NCBI RefSeq assembly: GCF_019112545.1
Contig: NW_025064884.1
Span: 887,454-951,453, forward strand
Reading direction: 5' to 3'
DNA from: Guyanagaster necrorhizus
Lineage: Eukaryota > Basidiomycota > Agaricomycetes > Agaricales > Physalacriaceae
Length of the DNA: 64,000 bases
Part shown: positions 22,624 to 34,690 of the stretch, in pieces
Layout: each line of letters opens with the position of its first letter
How positions within the stretch are numbered: position 1 is the stretch's first letter
The notes under the pieces: model-generated
The model's database searches: none
The model's input: the letters and a program-made list of their open reading frames with translations, nothing else
What the model was told of the DNA's origin: nothing
Translations under genes and position numbers: made by a program

Positions 22624-25134
22624 ATGAAGTTTTTATCTCTCGTTGCTTTCATCTCTCTATGGTCACATGCTTTAGGTATCGGAGGGGCCATGCAAGGCAT
22701 GGAAGACGCTATGGAGATCCAGCGGCAGCAAATGGAGCGACTGCACGAATTCCTTGGGCCTATCAGAGACTCAGGTGGACTTCCAAAGCGACAGGACAGT
22801 CCGACGATATCATTTGAACACCCCAAGGCCAAGGAGTTCTTTGTGGATGGGACAACGATTCCTGATGGTTTGTTTATATCACCTTGGTTCCAATACTTGC
22901 AGTAATGCCTCGTAGTGAATTTTGACGCTGGACCGTCTTGGTCCGGGTTGATGCCCATATCTGCTGACCCAAACGAGACTCGAAAATTATTCTTCTGGTT
23001 CGTTTCTGAGGTCCCTTTGAACGTATAACAATGGAGCATCAGGCTTCTTCCAGGTTTTGGCCTACTAGCAACGCGTCGAATACAAATGAGTTACTGTTTT
23101 GGACTAATGGTTGGTTGGATCAAATTTGCTATTCAAATAGCGTCTCATTTTACGCTAGGCGGCCCTGGATGCTCGTCCTTGGAAGGTTTCCTCCAAGAGA
23201 ATGGGCCCATCTGTATGCCGTCCATGATTTGACTTGCTTCCCCGTCTTACATTGCTCTCGCGAAGCTTGGTCATGGGGTCAAGCAGAACCAACACCGTAA
23301 GTCATGTATCTACATCCAGAGATCCAGGTACTGATAGCTTACCAAGGAATCCATTTTCGTGGACTACTTTAGCTCACGTTCTTTGGGTCGAACAGCCAGT
23401 CGGAGTAAGCTACACGAACTCGGAGAGAATGAAACTAATATGGAACGTAGACTGGCTTTAGCCAAGGCACCCCGAACATCACAAACGACGACGAGCTCGC
23501 AGAGCAGCTGACTGGCTTTCTGGAGCAGTTTCTCGAAGTCTTTTCCGAACTCAAGGGAAAAGACTTTTATCTTTCCGGAGAAAGTGTGAGTGTAAACCTC
23601 AAGCTCTTGTCGGGGATATATACGTTGACGACCTAACCTACAGTATGCTGGATTCTGTAAGCATCGAGACTTACTCCAGGAATCAGTACATGCAATTTAT
23701 TGGTGATAGACGTGCCGTATATCGCAAATTGGATCTATGAACATCCTGGACTCGACCTGAATTTGAAAGGGATTTCGATTGCTGACCCTTCTCTTTCATA
23801 TGGTGTCGTTCAGCAAGAAATTCCGGCTCTCCGCTTTGCACAGGTATGACTGCTAAACACTCGATAAAAAACGGACGTATACCTTGATTCCGTCCATACA
23901 GGCCCACGCAAGCCTATTCCCCTTCAACAGTTCATTCTGGAGCACGCTACAAAACATATCCGACACTTGTGGATATACTGACTATCTTGAGAATTTCGTT
24001 ACATACCCTCCTGCTGGTCAACTGCCTTTCCCTGCCGGAGTTGTCGAAGGAACGCTTGGAACTGTCGACCCGAGCTGCAGGATTCATAGTCCGATACAGC
24101 GTGCTGTCGGTGTGTAAGTTCTTCGATGAAGACGCGCATAACGTAGGCATGGACGGCGTTGACTTTTTTACAGATTGAATCCAGTCTTCGATGTATATCG
24201 GTAAATATAACCGATACAGGGATCGAGGATACGCTTATCATCTAATCGCAGAGTCTCTGATACATTCCCCAATCTCTGTGAGTCTCCAAGTTATTTGGTA
24301 TTATCGACGACCTTCTGAAAACTATTCAGGGAGTGTACTTGGCTTTCCCCGTTCTACGCAAGAATTCATTTATTTCAACAGGTGCTTTCTATTTTTGTTC
24401 TTCTAGTCCACTCTGTTGACTCATTATTTAAGGACGGACGTAAGTTTCTTGCTTTCAGGAATTTGCTAAGACACTTTACCGTCATCACAATGTCAGGTAC
24501 AAGATGCCATTCACGCACCTCATGTAGAATGGACCGTCTGTACGAATACCAACGTATACGCAGGCAACGGGCGCGATAACTCCGTCGCCTCTACTCTTAG
24601 CGTGCTTCCGAATGTCATCGAGAAATCGGTCAGAACCGTCGTCATACATGGACTTGCAGTCAGTCATCAATTGTCTAGATTGTCGAGACACTCTTAAACA
24701 CAGACTTCCGTAGGACTTCATTCTAGTTGCTGAAGGGACTCGTATCGCAATTCAGTAATATTAATTGTCTCTGTCATAGTAAGGGAAACGAAACTGATCA
24801 TGATTCGTAGAAATATGACTTGGGGAGGAGCTCAGGGCTTCCAAACGGCTATCGAACCGGAGAGTTTTACCGTCGAGAACTTCGGTGTATTCGGAAATAC
24901 GCATACAGAGCGTGGATTGACTTGTATGTCAATGAGCCTTGCTTCGCAGGTAGGAGACTGACAACTACGTGCAGACGTTGAATTTTTCTACAGCGGACAC
25001 ATGACGCCTCGTAAGTCAGTTTTAGAAGCTGAGGGTCAATTCTCACTTATTTCCTTCCAGAATTTGTCCCTTGGGCAGCGTTTTCGACAATTTCATTCCT
25101 TCTTGGACGGCAAGAATCACCTTCAAGTGGCTGA
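22624..25134 (+). CDS. serine carboxypeptidase (peptidase family S10), secreted or vacuolar
   Basis: Nineteen exons summing to 1557 nt encode 518 residues, the usual S10 length. The boundaries were fixed by family motifs and phase. They include a 13-nt exon (23644-23656) and a 7-nt exon (24433-24439) needed to read YFNR-TD-VQDAIHAP. The protein starts with a signal peptide (MKFLSLVAFISLWSHALG). Motifs in order: WTNGGPGCSSLEG (oxyanion region), HVLWVEQPVGTGFSQG, the nucleophile SGESYAGF, DTCGYTDYLENFVTYPPAG, the catalytic Asp in HGLADFILVAEGTR, the catalytic His in YSGHMTPQFVP and a final FLLGRQ. It removes C-terminal residues from peptides at acidic pH. No lesion is seen; the open frames in this stretch are short only because introns are dense. 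Confidence 0.92.
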
Positions 25135-25623
25135 AAGTTGGTGTAGAAGATGAATTCAAGTGAAAATTGTTGCTGAAATAATATGTTTCCGTGTGTTATG
25201 GAATGTGAAATCCCACCTTTGTCCATACTATCTGTGCACGAAAAAAAAAGAAGTCAATGTTCGAATCTTCGAAAGGGGAAGATGAAAGAGGGGAATTCTT
25301 GAATCGGGGATCGCGCGAGAGAGGTTAGTTTGGAACCAATGGTAACACCGAACTTGAAGAGTGCTCGTAACTAAGCCAACTACAGATGTACTGGGAAACT
25401 AAGAAGAAGTAATCAGAATGTTTAGGGAGGAGGGCGGGCGAGAAAATTCTACGTGTACTTCGACTACGAACAGTGAGTGAGAGGATGAAGGATTGAGGAA
25501 AGGGAGAATTGAGAGCGCTCGGCTAATTCCGGACTCTTCCGAATGTGCACGTGATAATCTGGCATAAACTCGTGGGAAAAAAATCACTGTCTGCAGATAA
25601 TTTTCGTTTTTGGTAAAATTTCG
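25135..25623. other. intergenic: 3' flank of carboxypeptidase and promoter of OLA1
   Basis: Contains a poly-A run at 25241-25250 and purine-rich DNA; no gene seen. Confidence 0.5.
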
Positions 25624-25719
25624 ATGCTAGATCGAGTACTTACAACAGCATTCCGGCGACCACCCCTTCCGCCCTTAACATCCTATTTTTCCACAACTGC
25701 CTTTTGTTGCGCCAAAAAG

Positions 25720-27731
25720 ATGCCTCCAAAAAAAGCAGCAACCGAGAAGAAAACTCTGTTGGGTCGGCCAGGAAACAATCTCAAGATTGGTATCGTAGGT
25801 CTGGTCTGTTCCCTTCGACTATCCGTCTTTTCTTCTCCTGATTTACTCCTTTCCTTCAAGGCGTGCCTAACGTAGGAAAATCGACTTTTTTCAATGCCTT
25901 GTCAAACACCAGTATGCCTTGATTTTTGTGGATCGGGCTCCGTTGGTTACACGAATCCAGGTCTTGCGATCGCGGCGAATTACCCGTATGCGACTATCAA
26001 TCCTGAGGTGAATCTCTTCCCATCTCATCGGGAAATACGTAATCACGGATTATAGGAAGCACGCATTCCGGTGCCAGATGCTCGGTTTGACTGGCTATGC
26101 GAGACGTACAAACCTGTATCCAAGGTCCCTGCCTTCTTGACCTGTATAGATATCGCTGGGTTGACAGCTGTGAGTGCTATCACCATCTCAGAGCTCAAAT
26201 GGATTGTATCTCACGATCTTAGGGCGCTTCAACTGGTGCAGGTCTTGGTAATGCTTTCCTGTCCCATGTCCGGGCCGTGGATGGTATCTTTCAAGTCGTC
26301 CGTGCCTTTGAGGATGCTGAAGTTACGCATGTCGAGGGAGACGTGGACCCTACACGAGACATGAGCATTATCCAAACCGAACTGCGGCTGAAAGACATCG
26401 AATGGGTGGAAAAGCACTTGGAGGGCCTGAAAAAAACAGGAAGAAGTCTTAATAGCACGAGTTTAGCTGATAAAGCCAAGAAGGAGGAGATTGTGGGTAT
26501 TGTTCTGCACTTTTTAGTCCTCATAATCTGAAAACCTTTGCCTAGGCAACCGTCGAAAAGATTTTGAAGGTTCTGACTGTGGATGAAAAAGACGTCCGGA
26601 AGCAAGATTGGTCCAACAAAGAGGTGAGTAATGCAACCAGCGGAGATTTCTATTTCTTCGTGATGAAAAAGAGCCTTGTGCTCGATTTAACCCAGCTCTT
26701 CGAAGAGGGAGTAACGCCCCATTATTCTTATGAGATTTTTTCATGTTCTGATCCTTCATCTTCCTCGCTTGTTGAATGTAACTGACGAACTTTTCAATAG
26801 GTGAATAATCATCTACTTGAATTTTTGAATGACGACAAAGAGCTTGAAGCTCGATCGACCCAGCTCGTCGAGGCGGGAGTAACGCCCCAAATGCCCATGA
26901 AATCAATCTTCCATCTGACCTGTTCCTTCGTCCTGTGACATTCACGGATCTGATTGGTGAATCTTCAGATCGATGTTGTCAACGGCCTGCAACTACTCAC
27001 CGCGAAGTCGGTGACCTACCTTGTCAATCTGAGTGAACGGGACTATATACGGAAGAAGAACAAGTGGTATGTCATTCATAGTTGATACCGTCACGAGTAC
27101 TCTAACAGTTTCTTTCAAGGCTACCCAAGATCAAAGCATGGATCGATGCCAACAACCCCGGCGATCCCCTAATCCCTTTCTCTGTGGCGCTAGAGGAGCG
27201 TTTGGCCGGCATGTCGCCGGAAGAGAAAGAAGAAGAACAGAAAAAGGTCGGAGCACAGAGCGCCTTGCCTAAGATAACGCAGGCCGGATATAGTAGTCTG
27301 GATGTAGGTTTTCTCAATCCCTTGTGTACATTGTGCATTATCGCCGATCTGATGTTGTTTTCAGCTCATTCGATACTTCACCTGCGGTCCTGATGAAGTA
27401 CGGGCGTGGACTATTCGAAAGGGGATTAAAGCGCCTCAAGCGGCCGGTGTCATCCAGTACTGTTCTCCTTCCCTCTGATCGAGGTATCGTATTCTGATAG
27501 TTGTCTTTTTCCAGCTCTGATTTCGAAAACAAATTCGTTTGCGGTGAAATCATGTCTTACGACGATTTAAAAGAGTATGGAACCGAAGCCGCTGTCAAGG
27601 CTGCCGGGAAGCTGAGACAACAAGGAAAGCCTTATGAGAGTGAGTTGTTTTTTCTCGAGTCGCGAACTAAGTTCTGATCATTCGGAATAGTGGTCGACGG
27701 TGACATTGCTTACTGGAAAGCAGGAGCATGA
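25720..27731 (+). CDS. OLA1: Obg-like ATPase 1 (YchF/OLA1 family P-loop ATPase)
   Basis: Ribosome-associated ATPase of the YchF subfamily, linked to translation control and stress response. Eleven exons (first 25720-25798, last 27691-27731) total 1179 nt, giving 392 residues, the family norm (~395). P-loop [14 protein letters not shown], switch region [11 protein letters not shown], Walker B-like [23 protein letters not shown], then [19 protein letters not shown] and a C-terminal TGS domain ([18 protein letters not shown]). The start at MPPKK matches the family. An in-frame upstream ATG at 25624 would add 32 residues, rich in Arg, Ser and Thr, resembling a mitochondrial presequence. Intron 6 (26624-26968, 345 bp) is unusually long and internally duplicated. 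Confidence 0.93.
26624..26968 (+). repeat. tandemly duplicated intron of OLA1
   Basis: The intron consists of two diverged units, 26624-26800 and 26801-26968. Each starts with GTGA(G/A)TAAT and ends in AG. They share the block AAAGAGCTTG/AAAGAGCCTTG ... CTCGAT ... GGGAGTAACGCCCCA. Because each unit has its own donor and acceptor, either could splice alone. Confidence 0.75.
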
Positions 27732-28746
27732 GATCTCTGCTCATGTCAGTGGTTGATATTATGATAGGAAACGAGTATATGTAGTGCAAAGGAAAATGAA
27801 TGTATACACCTACTGTAGATTCGAAGGTTTTGGCAATGATCGCAAATATTCGGACCGTTTAGCCGGAGAGCCATTGCCAGGGTCCGATGGTCCTTGCCAA
27901 CTGACTACCATCATCGCCTCTTCTATGGGCTGCAGAAGTTGCTACATGCCAAGTCTGCCTACACTGCTACTATCTCTGGCTCTAATACCGACTGGAATCT
28001 CACTAACTAAATGTGAGATGGACTGGCTGAACGAGTGACTTGGAATCATGGTATTTTGTCTAAAGTCTGGGATAGGCGCTGTTGACGAGGTCAATATCCG
28101 ACGGTAGGTATAAGGCTGTTCCCACATCGTAATGTCACTAATGTTTCCTCTAGCCACATCCTTGTACTCATCGAAAATGCCTCGCACTTCGCCTGTTACC
28201 ACCATAGATGAAGACTGATGCATCGCGTTTGCGATCTTGTGAAGAGTGATTATTCTGTGACTGGCTTCGGCCCCGGATTTTTCGTGAACCAACACCGACG
28301 TTCTCCCATGTTGAACGACTTGAGTTTTTTCTTAATCATTCATTCCTATCTAAGGGCACCACATCTGAGCTACGCACAAGTATTGAGGCCATCTGCTTGC
28401 TTTTATCTGAATGCGTTGTGGATCAGCACTGCTGGTTTGTTTTTTCTCCAAGGTACGTCCTATCTCGCGCGTTGCTCGGCCCGGCTTCTCTGATAGGTTT
28501 TCCTGTGCTCAGTGTTTTTAAGTGTTATCTTCTTTGTTGGGCATCGATAAAAGGTGACACGGCAATTGAAATGGATATCTTTATCAGTAATAAACAAAAT
28601 GAGGGTCGGTATCTCCGAATGGAGGTTAAAAAAGTAAACAGGGTTGGTCAATCGAAATGTGAGTTTCTCAAGAATAGTCCTTCCCATAAATACTTATGGT
28701 ATTCGTAGGTATTTGGTGTAAACCAAGTAAAGTTGGTATCGATTGA
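27732..28746. other. convergent intergenic region
   Basis: Lies between the 3' ends of OLA1 (plus) and the solute-binding-protein-like gene (minus). Frames such as 28397-28708 show no family resemblance. Confidence 0.45.
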
Positions 28747-30277
28747 TTATTGGTATATGCCAACCTGTCTGAAAGCTGACGCGGGCTGGCTGATGGGGCT
28801 AGGTCCTTGCGGCAGTCCGATTAGTTGCTCAATCTGGAAGCGGAACTGTTCGACAACGGGGCGGTTGAGCATGAATTGATCGAAGGGCGTCGTATCCAGT
28901 AAACTTCCGTAGGAGGACAAAGCTATAGGGATGACCACTGAGCACTCCGAATCTCACGAAGCAGCCGAACACATACGCTGCAGTCCGGCCTTTGGCGGCA
29001 CGTCGTTCCTCACACTCCAGCCTCCAGTTGCCAGCACGGTCTGGTAATCGACGGAGAGCACCCAGTTCATATAGAGCTTTGCCGCATTGGGGTGCGCCGC
29101 GGTCTGGAAAATTGCAGCGCGCTGGGACCAGATAGAAAGTCCACTTGGGTCGCTTGTGGGTAGCTGCTCGACAATTCCGGTAGTGGAATTGGGGAATCCA
29201 GCAGCGGTGGTGAATGTCACCGCCTGCTCCGCGGAGGAGAGGAGCACGGTCGTGGGAGTGACGCTTCCACGGACCCAATCGATGCCCATTGCGATGAAGT
29301 TGTTGATAGCCGCCCAACCATGGGCTTGCTGAATCTTGTAGAACCTGGGAAGTCATGAGTATCGATGGTCAACGCCTAGAGAAAGACCATCACAGGAAAA
29401 GGACACCATCGTCGTCATTGGGGTATACGGATACGATCTTGTTCAGCCATTGCGAGTTGAGATAATCGAGGAAATTCTTGGGTGCATTGGCGGCAGTCGT
29501 TTTTGCAGTGGCGTAGGTGTTGGTGAAAAGATAGTAGGCTATGCCTCTGCATCAAAACCCTTCCATCAGCGATCGTCCGAAATACGGAGAGATAGGTGGA
29601 CTTACACGAAGGCCCCGTCCGAGTCTTTGATGTCGTTGGTAACCTGATCCCATCCAGCCGGTTTGTAGTTGAGGAGCTTTGAAATTGTTATCAGTCGGAG
29701 TAAGACTTTGGCCACTGAGTTTACTTACTTGGCCTTCACTCTTCCATCGCACGAAATCGTGGTAGGTCTGCAGATGGGCGACGTCTACTCCGGCCTTGCC
29801 AGTCTGGTTCAATGAGCGGTCGATAATCGCTTCGTGGTACTATGGATGAATCAATAAGCTCGTAGGATGGTTGTAACAAGGAAACTTTGCCTTGGACAAA
29901 TCGACAATCATTGTGATGTTTATCTCTGGGAACCTTTGCTGGAAAGCCTGGACGAAGGAGTCCTGCTGATTAATCGTGTCGCCTCCTGCCCTAACGACTA
30001 GTTGGCCTCCTTCGGCAACTGCAAGGGCGTACAGCTCGTCAAGGGTACTATTTTCCACTCCAGACGAGGTCGGACTAGGTCCAGCTGAGCTAGCGATGGT
30101 GCTCGTAGCATTAATGGTGCTCGCGGCAATGCTGGCACTCGCTACAGAAGTGCTGTTCGCGGCAATGCTGGCACTCGCGACAGAAGTGCTATTCGCAGCA
30201 GCGCTGATGGTCGCAGCAGAGGACGAGGAGCTCGATATGAGACACGTCGCGAAAAGAATAAGGAAGGTGCGCATCAT
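28747..30277 (-). CDS. secreted ABC-type periplasmic solute-binding-like protein (type II fold)
   Basis: Six exons on the minus strand (30277-29891, 29839-29729, 29676-29606, 29546-29394, 29344-28977, 28922-28747) sum to 1266 nt, giving 421 residues. A signal peptide (MRTFLILFATCLISSSSSSA) is followed by a low-complexity Ser/Ala/Asn linker with a 12-residue unit (NSTSVASASIAA) twice. The body resembles bacterial Fe(III)/thiamine-type extracellular solute-binding proteins known in many mushrooms: YALAVAEGGQLVVRAGGD, FQQRFPEINITMIVDLSKYHEA, WDQVTNDIKDSDGAFVGIAYYL, HPNAAKLYMNWVLS, TGGWSVRNDVPP. In bacteria these deliver ligand to an ABC transporter; fungi lack that partner, so the role is unknown. 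Intron 1 uses a GC donor (AAG|GCAAAG). Possible ancient bacterial origin (inference). Confidence 0.82.
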
Positions 30278-30363
30278 GAGGTGATGTTCGAGTAAAGAGT
30301 GAATGAGTATCCTAGGTATACAGAGGGAAGGGTACGATTTTCTGGGCTGACCATGTCCTCATC

Positions 30364-30369
30364 TTTATA
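30364..30369 (-). promoter_or_regulatory. TATA-like box of the solute-binding-protein-like gene
   Basis: TATAAA on the minus strand, 86 bp upstream of its ATG. Confidence 0.4.
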
Positions 30370-33300
30370 GTGTCCTGCTCTCGTCTTCAGAGCCAAATCG
30401 CACCGTGTGTCCCACTGTGTTTTAGTACGGTTACTATTCACATCTATGAACCCGCCCACCGCCAATGCCGAGCACGCGTTATGTTTGTTTCAATGCCAAC
30501 GTCATTTCGATGCGAGCATCGGTGAATTTAATCAAGAAAGATTATCATACGTACACTACGTCCTCGAAAACACCGCAACTCATTGAAAACCAAAACATCA
30601 AGTCCCTAGCCTGACAATGAAAGACCTCCTAGCGGCCTCCTACGCCCGCGCTCAGCGCTGACATGAGAAACGGAGTTGAAACGATGTTGATTAATCGGCC
30701 CAAGCACACCCAGGAACTGGACACGGTTTTCAATGAGTATGTTGTTCTCCTGTAGAGAAGGCTTCACCCAAATAAATAAAGCTTCATACCAGTGCTTTCG
30801 GAATCCCGAGTTCGGCTATTCATTTCGGGCATAGAGAGGTTTGCAGCAGACGTTACCGCTATTTAGGCAACTAAAGGTTTCATGGCTAGTATGCAGGCGC
30901 AATCTAACCCTTTACACTCTCGCTACGCCGGCTATTCAAACGTCGTGGCTGAAGTAGTCAAATGGAAATTGGAACGACCCAACTGAAACATAGCCTACAG
31001 CTCTTAGGAGTTTGAAAATCGACTTTCCGTAAGTTACAAATATTGGTTTTATGTGACCAGCTTGCTATAGCCATCTCTGATCTAGAACCTTACAGCATCA
31101 TTGCATATCTGCTTAGGATTAGAAACGATGAGAGTACGGCAAGCAGCCCAAGAAGAGGATACCAAAAGGCCTGTAATGGCCTGACAAGGCGGAGAGCTCT
31201 ACAATTCAATTGGTGGTGTCCATCATGCCTTACATTAAATTCAATTTCTCGTACCTGGAAGTCGTCATAACTTCACGTGAGTGGCATGCATCAAGCCTTC
31301 TCTCGTCTTTGATTCTGTGCGAAGGTGTCTCCATACCGCATGTCTCCAATCTTCGAATCCCAAGGGCGTAACCTCGGAGGGCTTGAGTGGGTTGCGCCAC
31401 ATCTCATGTTCTCCCGACCACTGTACCTATGCTGTTGGTACTGTACTGCGTACTCAATGATGATGGTGGTGGGGGGCTGATTGGCATCTTCAATTCATCG
31501 TGCGATGGTCGATCGATGCGAAGCGCTCACAGGCGTCTATTTTGAAGAATCCTGGGAGTTGATTATTTAAGATTACAAGTGCCTCAGCCACTCGTCATGA
31601 AGAGCTTTTGCTTCAGGGATCCCGCGGTGTCTGCCGTTCATCGCTACTTTGATCACTCTCTAACTGCCAGACAATTATTGCTACCACAGATTGAGTCTGG
31701 ACTGCCTACTTCCATTTTTTGGTGACTTCACAGGATCATATCGCACGTAGCTGATTCTACATAACTAACCTCCCAAGGCTTGCTTTTGCTGATGAGCAAG
31801 TCGGATATCCGTACATGGATTTCCGAGGCTTCCGTTAGGAAAGGTACGTGAACTTCTTTGTATCCAGCCCTGAAATAAAGATAGAAAACTGTCCTCGGTA
31901 TCCAGGTGAACGTGATGAAAGCAGACGACGTTCGGATAATCTCAGCTGTACCTAGGGTGCGCGGCTCGATATCTTATGCCCTCATTGCTTTTTACCAACT
32001 CACGAAGGCCACCCGTTTGTGTCCCCACCGCATATTCCGGTCGAGGTGATGGAGTGGCATGTCGTCGTGTACCATTACTGCTGCCATGAAATTATTTACC
32101 GAGATGTAGTTTGCGGGGCTACCGTCACATGTTTAACTTTTTCTTTTGGTTGATGTTCCCTGAAGTTCGTATTGATACTCAGCAGTGCTTTTCATAGAGT
32201 CGTTCGCCACAGGCGCAATATCATTTAAATGCCTTGATTTTCGGCACGGTGATGCATCTTCAAGATGCCTGTAAAGTCGTTGCTAGATAATCAAGAACTG
32301 TCAGCAAAGCGTTGCCTGTCGGATGCGAAGAGGGTAGGGACCCGCTGAAAGTCGCAGAATCGGCACCCACCAATGAATCATGCAGCCGGAAAGAAATCAG
32401 ATGCTTCCATACGACCAAACCAAACCAGACACCTGCGTTCCTTGCAGAAGACCATAGCATTGGTTCCGATGAAGTCCATTTGTTCCTTGCGATAGTCATC
32501 TAGAACAACAGGAATGTTGTCTCCATTCATTTGTAGCAACACCTAGACGAGCCGTGTTATCCAACCCACTTCAGGACCAAAAAAAAGCATTGTCTATCTT
32601 ATTCTCGAGGGTATACTGCAATTAAATTGTGTCTGAGAGGTGAACGTAAAGATGGTCATAGTGTAAAAACGCAGAAGACTTATATAAAGTGGCCCCAAGC
32701 CATCCATAGGATCCAAGCTCATGGCAAATGACAGCCAATAGTTAACGTTCAATCATCATTTTTTGCTCAACATGTTCATTGAAACACGGAGTCTAATTCA
32801 GACGTAGGAGCCGAAATCACATTCCAGTGTCATATCATGAACAGTCGAAGGGAAAAGGCATGTCTTCAAACATAGTCGGAGTTATTGACATACACTGCGT
32901 AAATTGGCGCCTACACAACTCACATCAGCTCGTACGGATATCTGGGTCCAACCCCGACGGGGAGAGTCGAACGTCAAGTCACCGTCTGCACGTACGTGGA
33001 TAGGAAAAGCAAAAGAAGCTAGCATCTTACACTACCACCTGGAAGTCACTTGAAGCCTGATGGCAGCCAGAATGTTTGAAACAAATGGTTTGAGATAGTC
33101 ATAGTCCACGTATATGATAGGGGTGCCGTGTGATTGCAGAGATTTTCTGCACGATGATATGAACCGCCTGACTTTCTTTGCTCGGTGCATGCACTTGGTA
33201 CTGTGAGCGAATATACTGTCCTCCTGTGACTTTGGTCTGGCGGTTGCTATTATTGACGGACCAGTCGGCTTTATGAGGAGCTTGAAAAGAAGTTTCCCGA

Positions 33301-33712
33301 TTCGTTTGGTCGTTCCCTCAAGTTGGGCTCAAGAACGCAGCTCCAGAGACCTTCCTTAAATAAGACTACAGGTGTCCGTAAATCCAGGAAGGAGATAGAA
33401 TTTACATATCCTTCGCCGTCGATATAAGTTTCTGAATATTACGAGGAACGAGATCGCAGGATTGAAAACGCTGAGAGCGTATAAAACTCGCGATATCTGA
33501 CGCTGCCACTATGGAGGTCCGAGTCTAGCATATCGCTCTGAAGGTATTACAATCTGTTAAGCTGAGATCCATCCTATATTATTCAGTACGACGATTCGAA
33601 GGGTAGTATCCGAAAGAGCATCAGGTGGTAGCCTCGAGGTGGTAGTGGTGGTGTTCAAGGACATGGGACGCTGCCTACTGCCAAGATATGAGTCATCTCC
33701 GTTCCCGGTTAT
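30370..33712. other. 3.3-kb stretch without recognisable genes
   Basis: Longest open frames are 60-80 codons and none shows a motif. Possible splice-like signals occur (for example near 31275 and 31845) but do not join to a protein I recognise. Its end contains the promoter region of the PARG gene. Confidence 0.45.
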
Positions 33713-34690
33713 ATGTGCGCTGCTTCCAGTACTCCTTCATCTCTAACCACCACCACCATCGCCACCATCATGCCTGGTTCACCGTGGAAATGGCAGCCAA
33801 AAGATGGTGCGCCTCGCTTGTCACGTAAGAAGATTGCAGAACAGACGCTGAACGCCATCAAGCACGGTCATTTCGACCTTAACGGTGTCAGACACGACCT
33901 CGCTACTGCCGAAGAACGGTCGAGTCGCTCGACCAAGTACTACGCTCCCAACTCCCTTCTCTCTACATGGTCACAGGCTCAAGGACCCTCGTCAGCTGCA
34001 GGAACCCATATCACCATCTCTGAAATATCTACCCTCGAAGGATTGCGAAATCTAGCTACCAGCAACAGCCATGGGAAGATCGCTGTTCTCAATTTCGCTT
34101 CTGCAAAGAACGCCGGTGGTGGCTTCCTTGGTGGTGCATGCGCCCAGGAAGAGTCTTTGGCGCGCTCGTCGACGCTTTACCCCAGTCTCATGACGGAGAC
34201 TGCTCAGGAATTCTACAGGCTGCATAACCGGAAGAATCAGGGCCATGGGTTTTACACTCATGCAATGATCTATTCGCCTTCCGTGCTGTTCTTCCGGGAC
34301 GATGACGGGAAATGGCTAGATCCCGTCGAGGTGGATGTGGTTACCAGTCCAGCGGTGAACGCTGGCGCTGTACGAGCAGACGCGAGCGACAAGAATGAGA
34401 GACTGGAAGAGAACATTACTAATGAGATGTGGGAGCGGATGGGTCGCGTTCTTTTCTTGTGTGAGAAGATGGGCGCGAAGACCCTAGTCCTAGGGAGCTT
34501 CGGAACGGGCGTCTTCAAGAACAAGGTCAGCATAGTCGCGAGGCACTGGGCTGATCTGTTGGCGGTACCCGGAGCTAGGTTTGCAAGTTCGTTCAGCAGA
34601 ATCGAGTTTGCGATATTGGGCAAGGAGACTATTAACGAATTTAGAGAGGCTTTCGGGACGAGGAGAAAAGAGAGGGGAGCTATTGGATGA
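33713..34690 (+). CDS. microbial-type poly(ADP-ribose) glycohydrolase (macro domain, TIGR02452 family)
   Basis: Intron-less frame of 325 residues. The likely functional start may be the internal ATG at 33770 (MPGSPWKWQPKDG), since the first 19 residues are low-complexity Ser/Thr. The catalytic signature GGG-(x7)-QEE is present as GGGFLGGACAQEE near residues 137-149, preceded by VLNFASAKNAGG and followed by RSSTLYPSL, YTHAMIYSPSVLFFRDD, LVLGSFGTGVFKNKV and a C-terminal IEFAILG strand. These are hallmarks of bacterial/fungal-type PARG, which removes ADP-ribose chains from proteins. The 3' end and downstream flank are duplicated in inverted orientation at 10505-11014, and a decayed second copy lies at 38.5 kb. 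Confidence 0.88.
   Translation: MCAASSTPSSLTTTTIATIMPGSPWKWQPKDGAPRLSRKKIAEQTLNAIKHGHFDLNGVRHDLATAEERSSRSTKYYAPNSLLSTWSQAQGPSSAAGTHITISEISTLEGLRNLATSNSHGKIAVLNFASAKNAGGGFLGGACAQEESLARSSTLYPSLMTETAQEFYRLHNRKNQGHGFYTHAMIYSPSVLFFRDDDGKWLDPVEVDVVTSPAVNAGAVRADASDKNERLEENITNEMWERMGRVLFLCEKMGAKTLVLGSFGTGVFKNKVSIVARHWADLLAVPGARFASSFSRIEFAILGKETINEFREAFGTRRKERGAIG

Noticed and set aside
22383..23039. 218-codon open frame on the minus strand
   Set aside because: It overlaps the first exons and promoter of the carboxypeptidase gene in antisense; the plus strand carries clear S10 motifs and this frame shows none.
26514..26945. 143-codon minus-strand frame with an internal repeat ([20 protein letters not shown])
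   Set aside because: The repeat is the tandemly duplicated OLA1 intron read in antisense; no independent coding evidence.
34052..34623. minus-strand frames across the PARG gene
   Set aside because: Antisense shadows; the plus strand has the full GGG...QEE protein.
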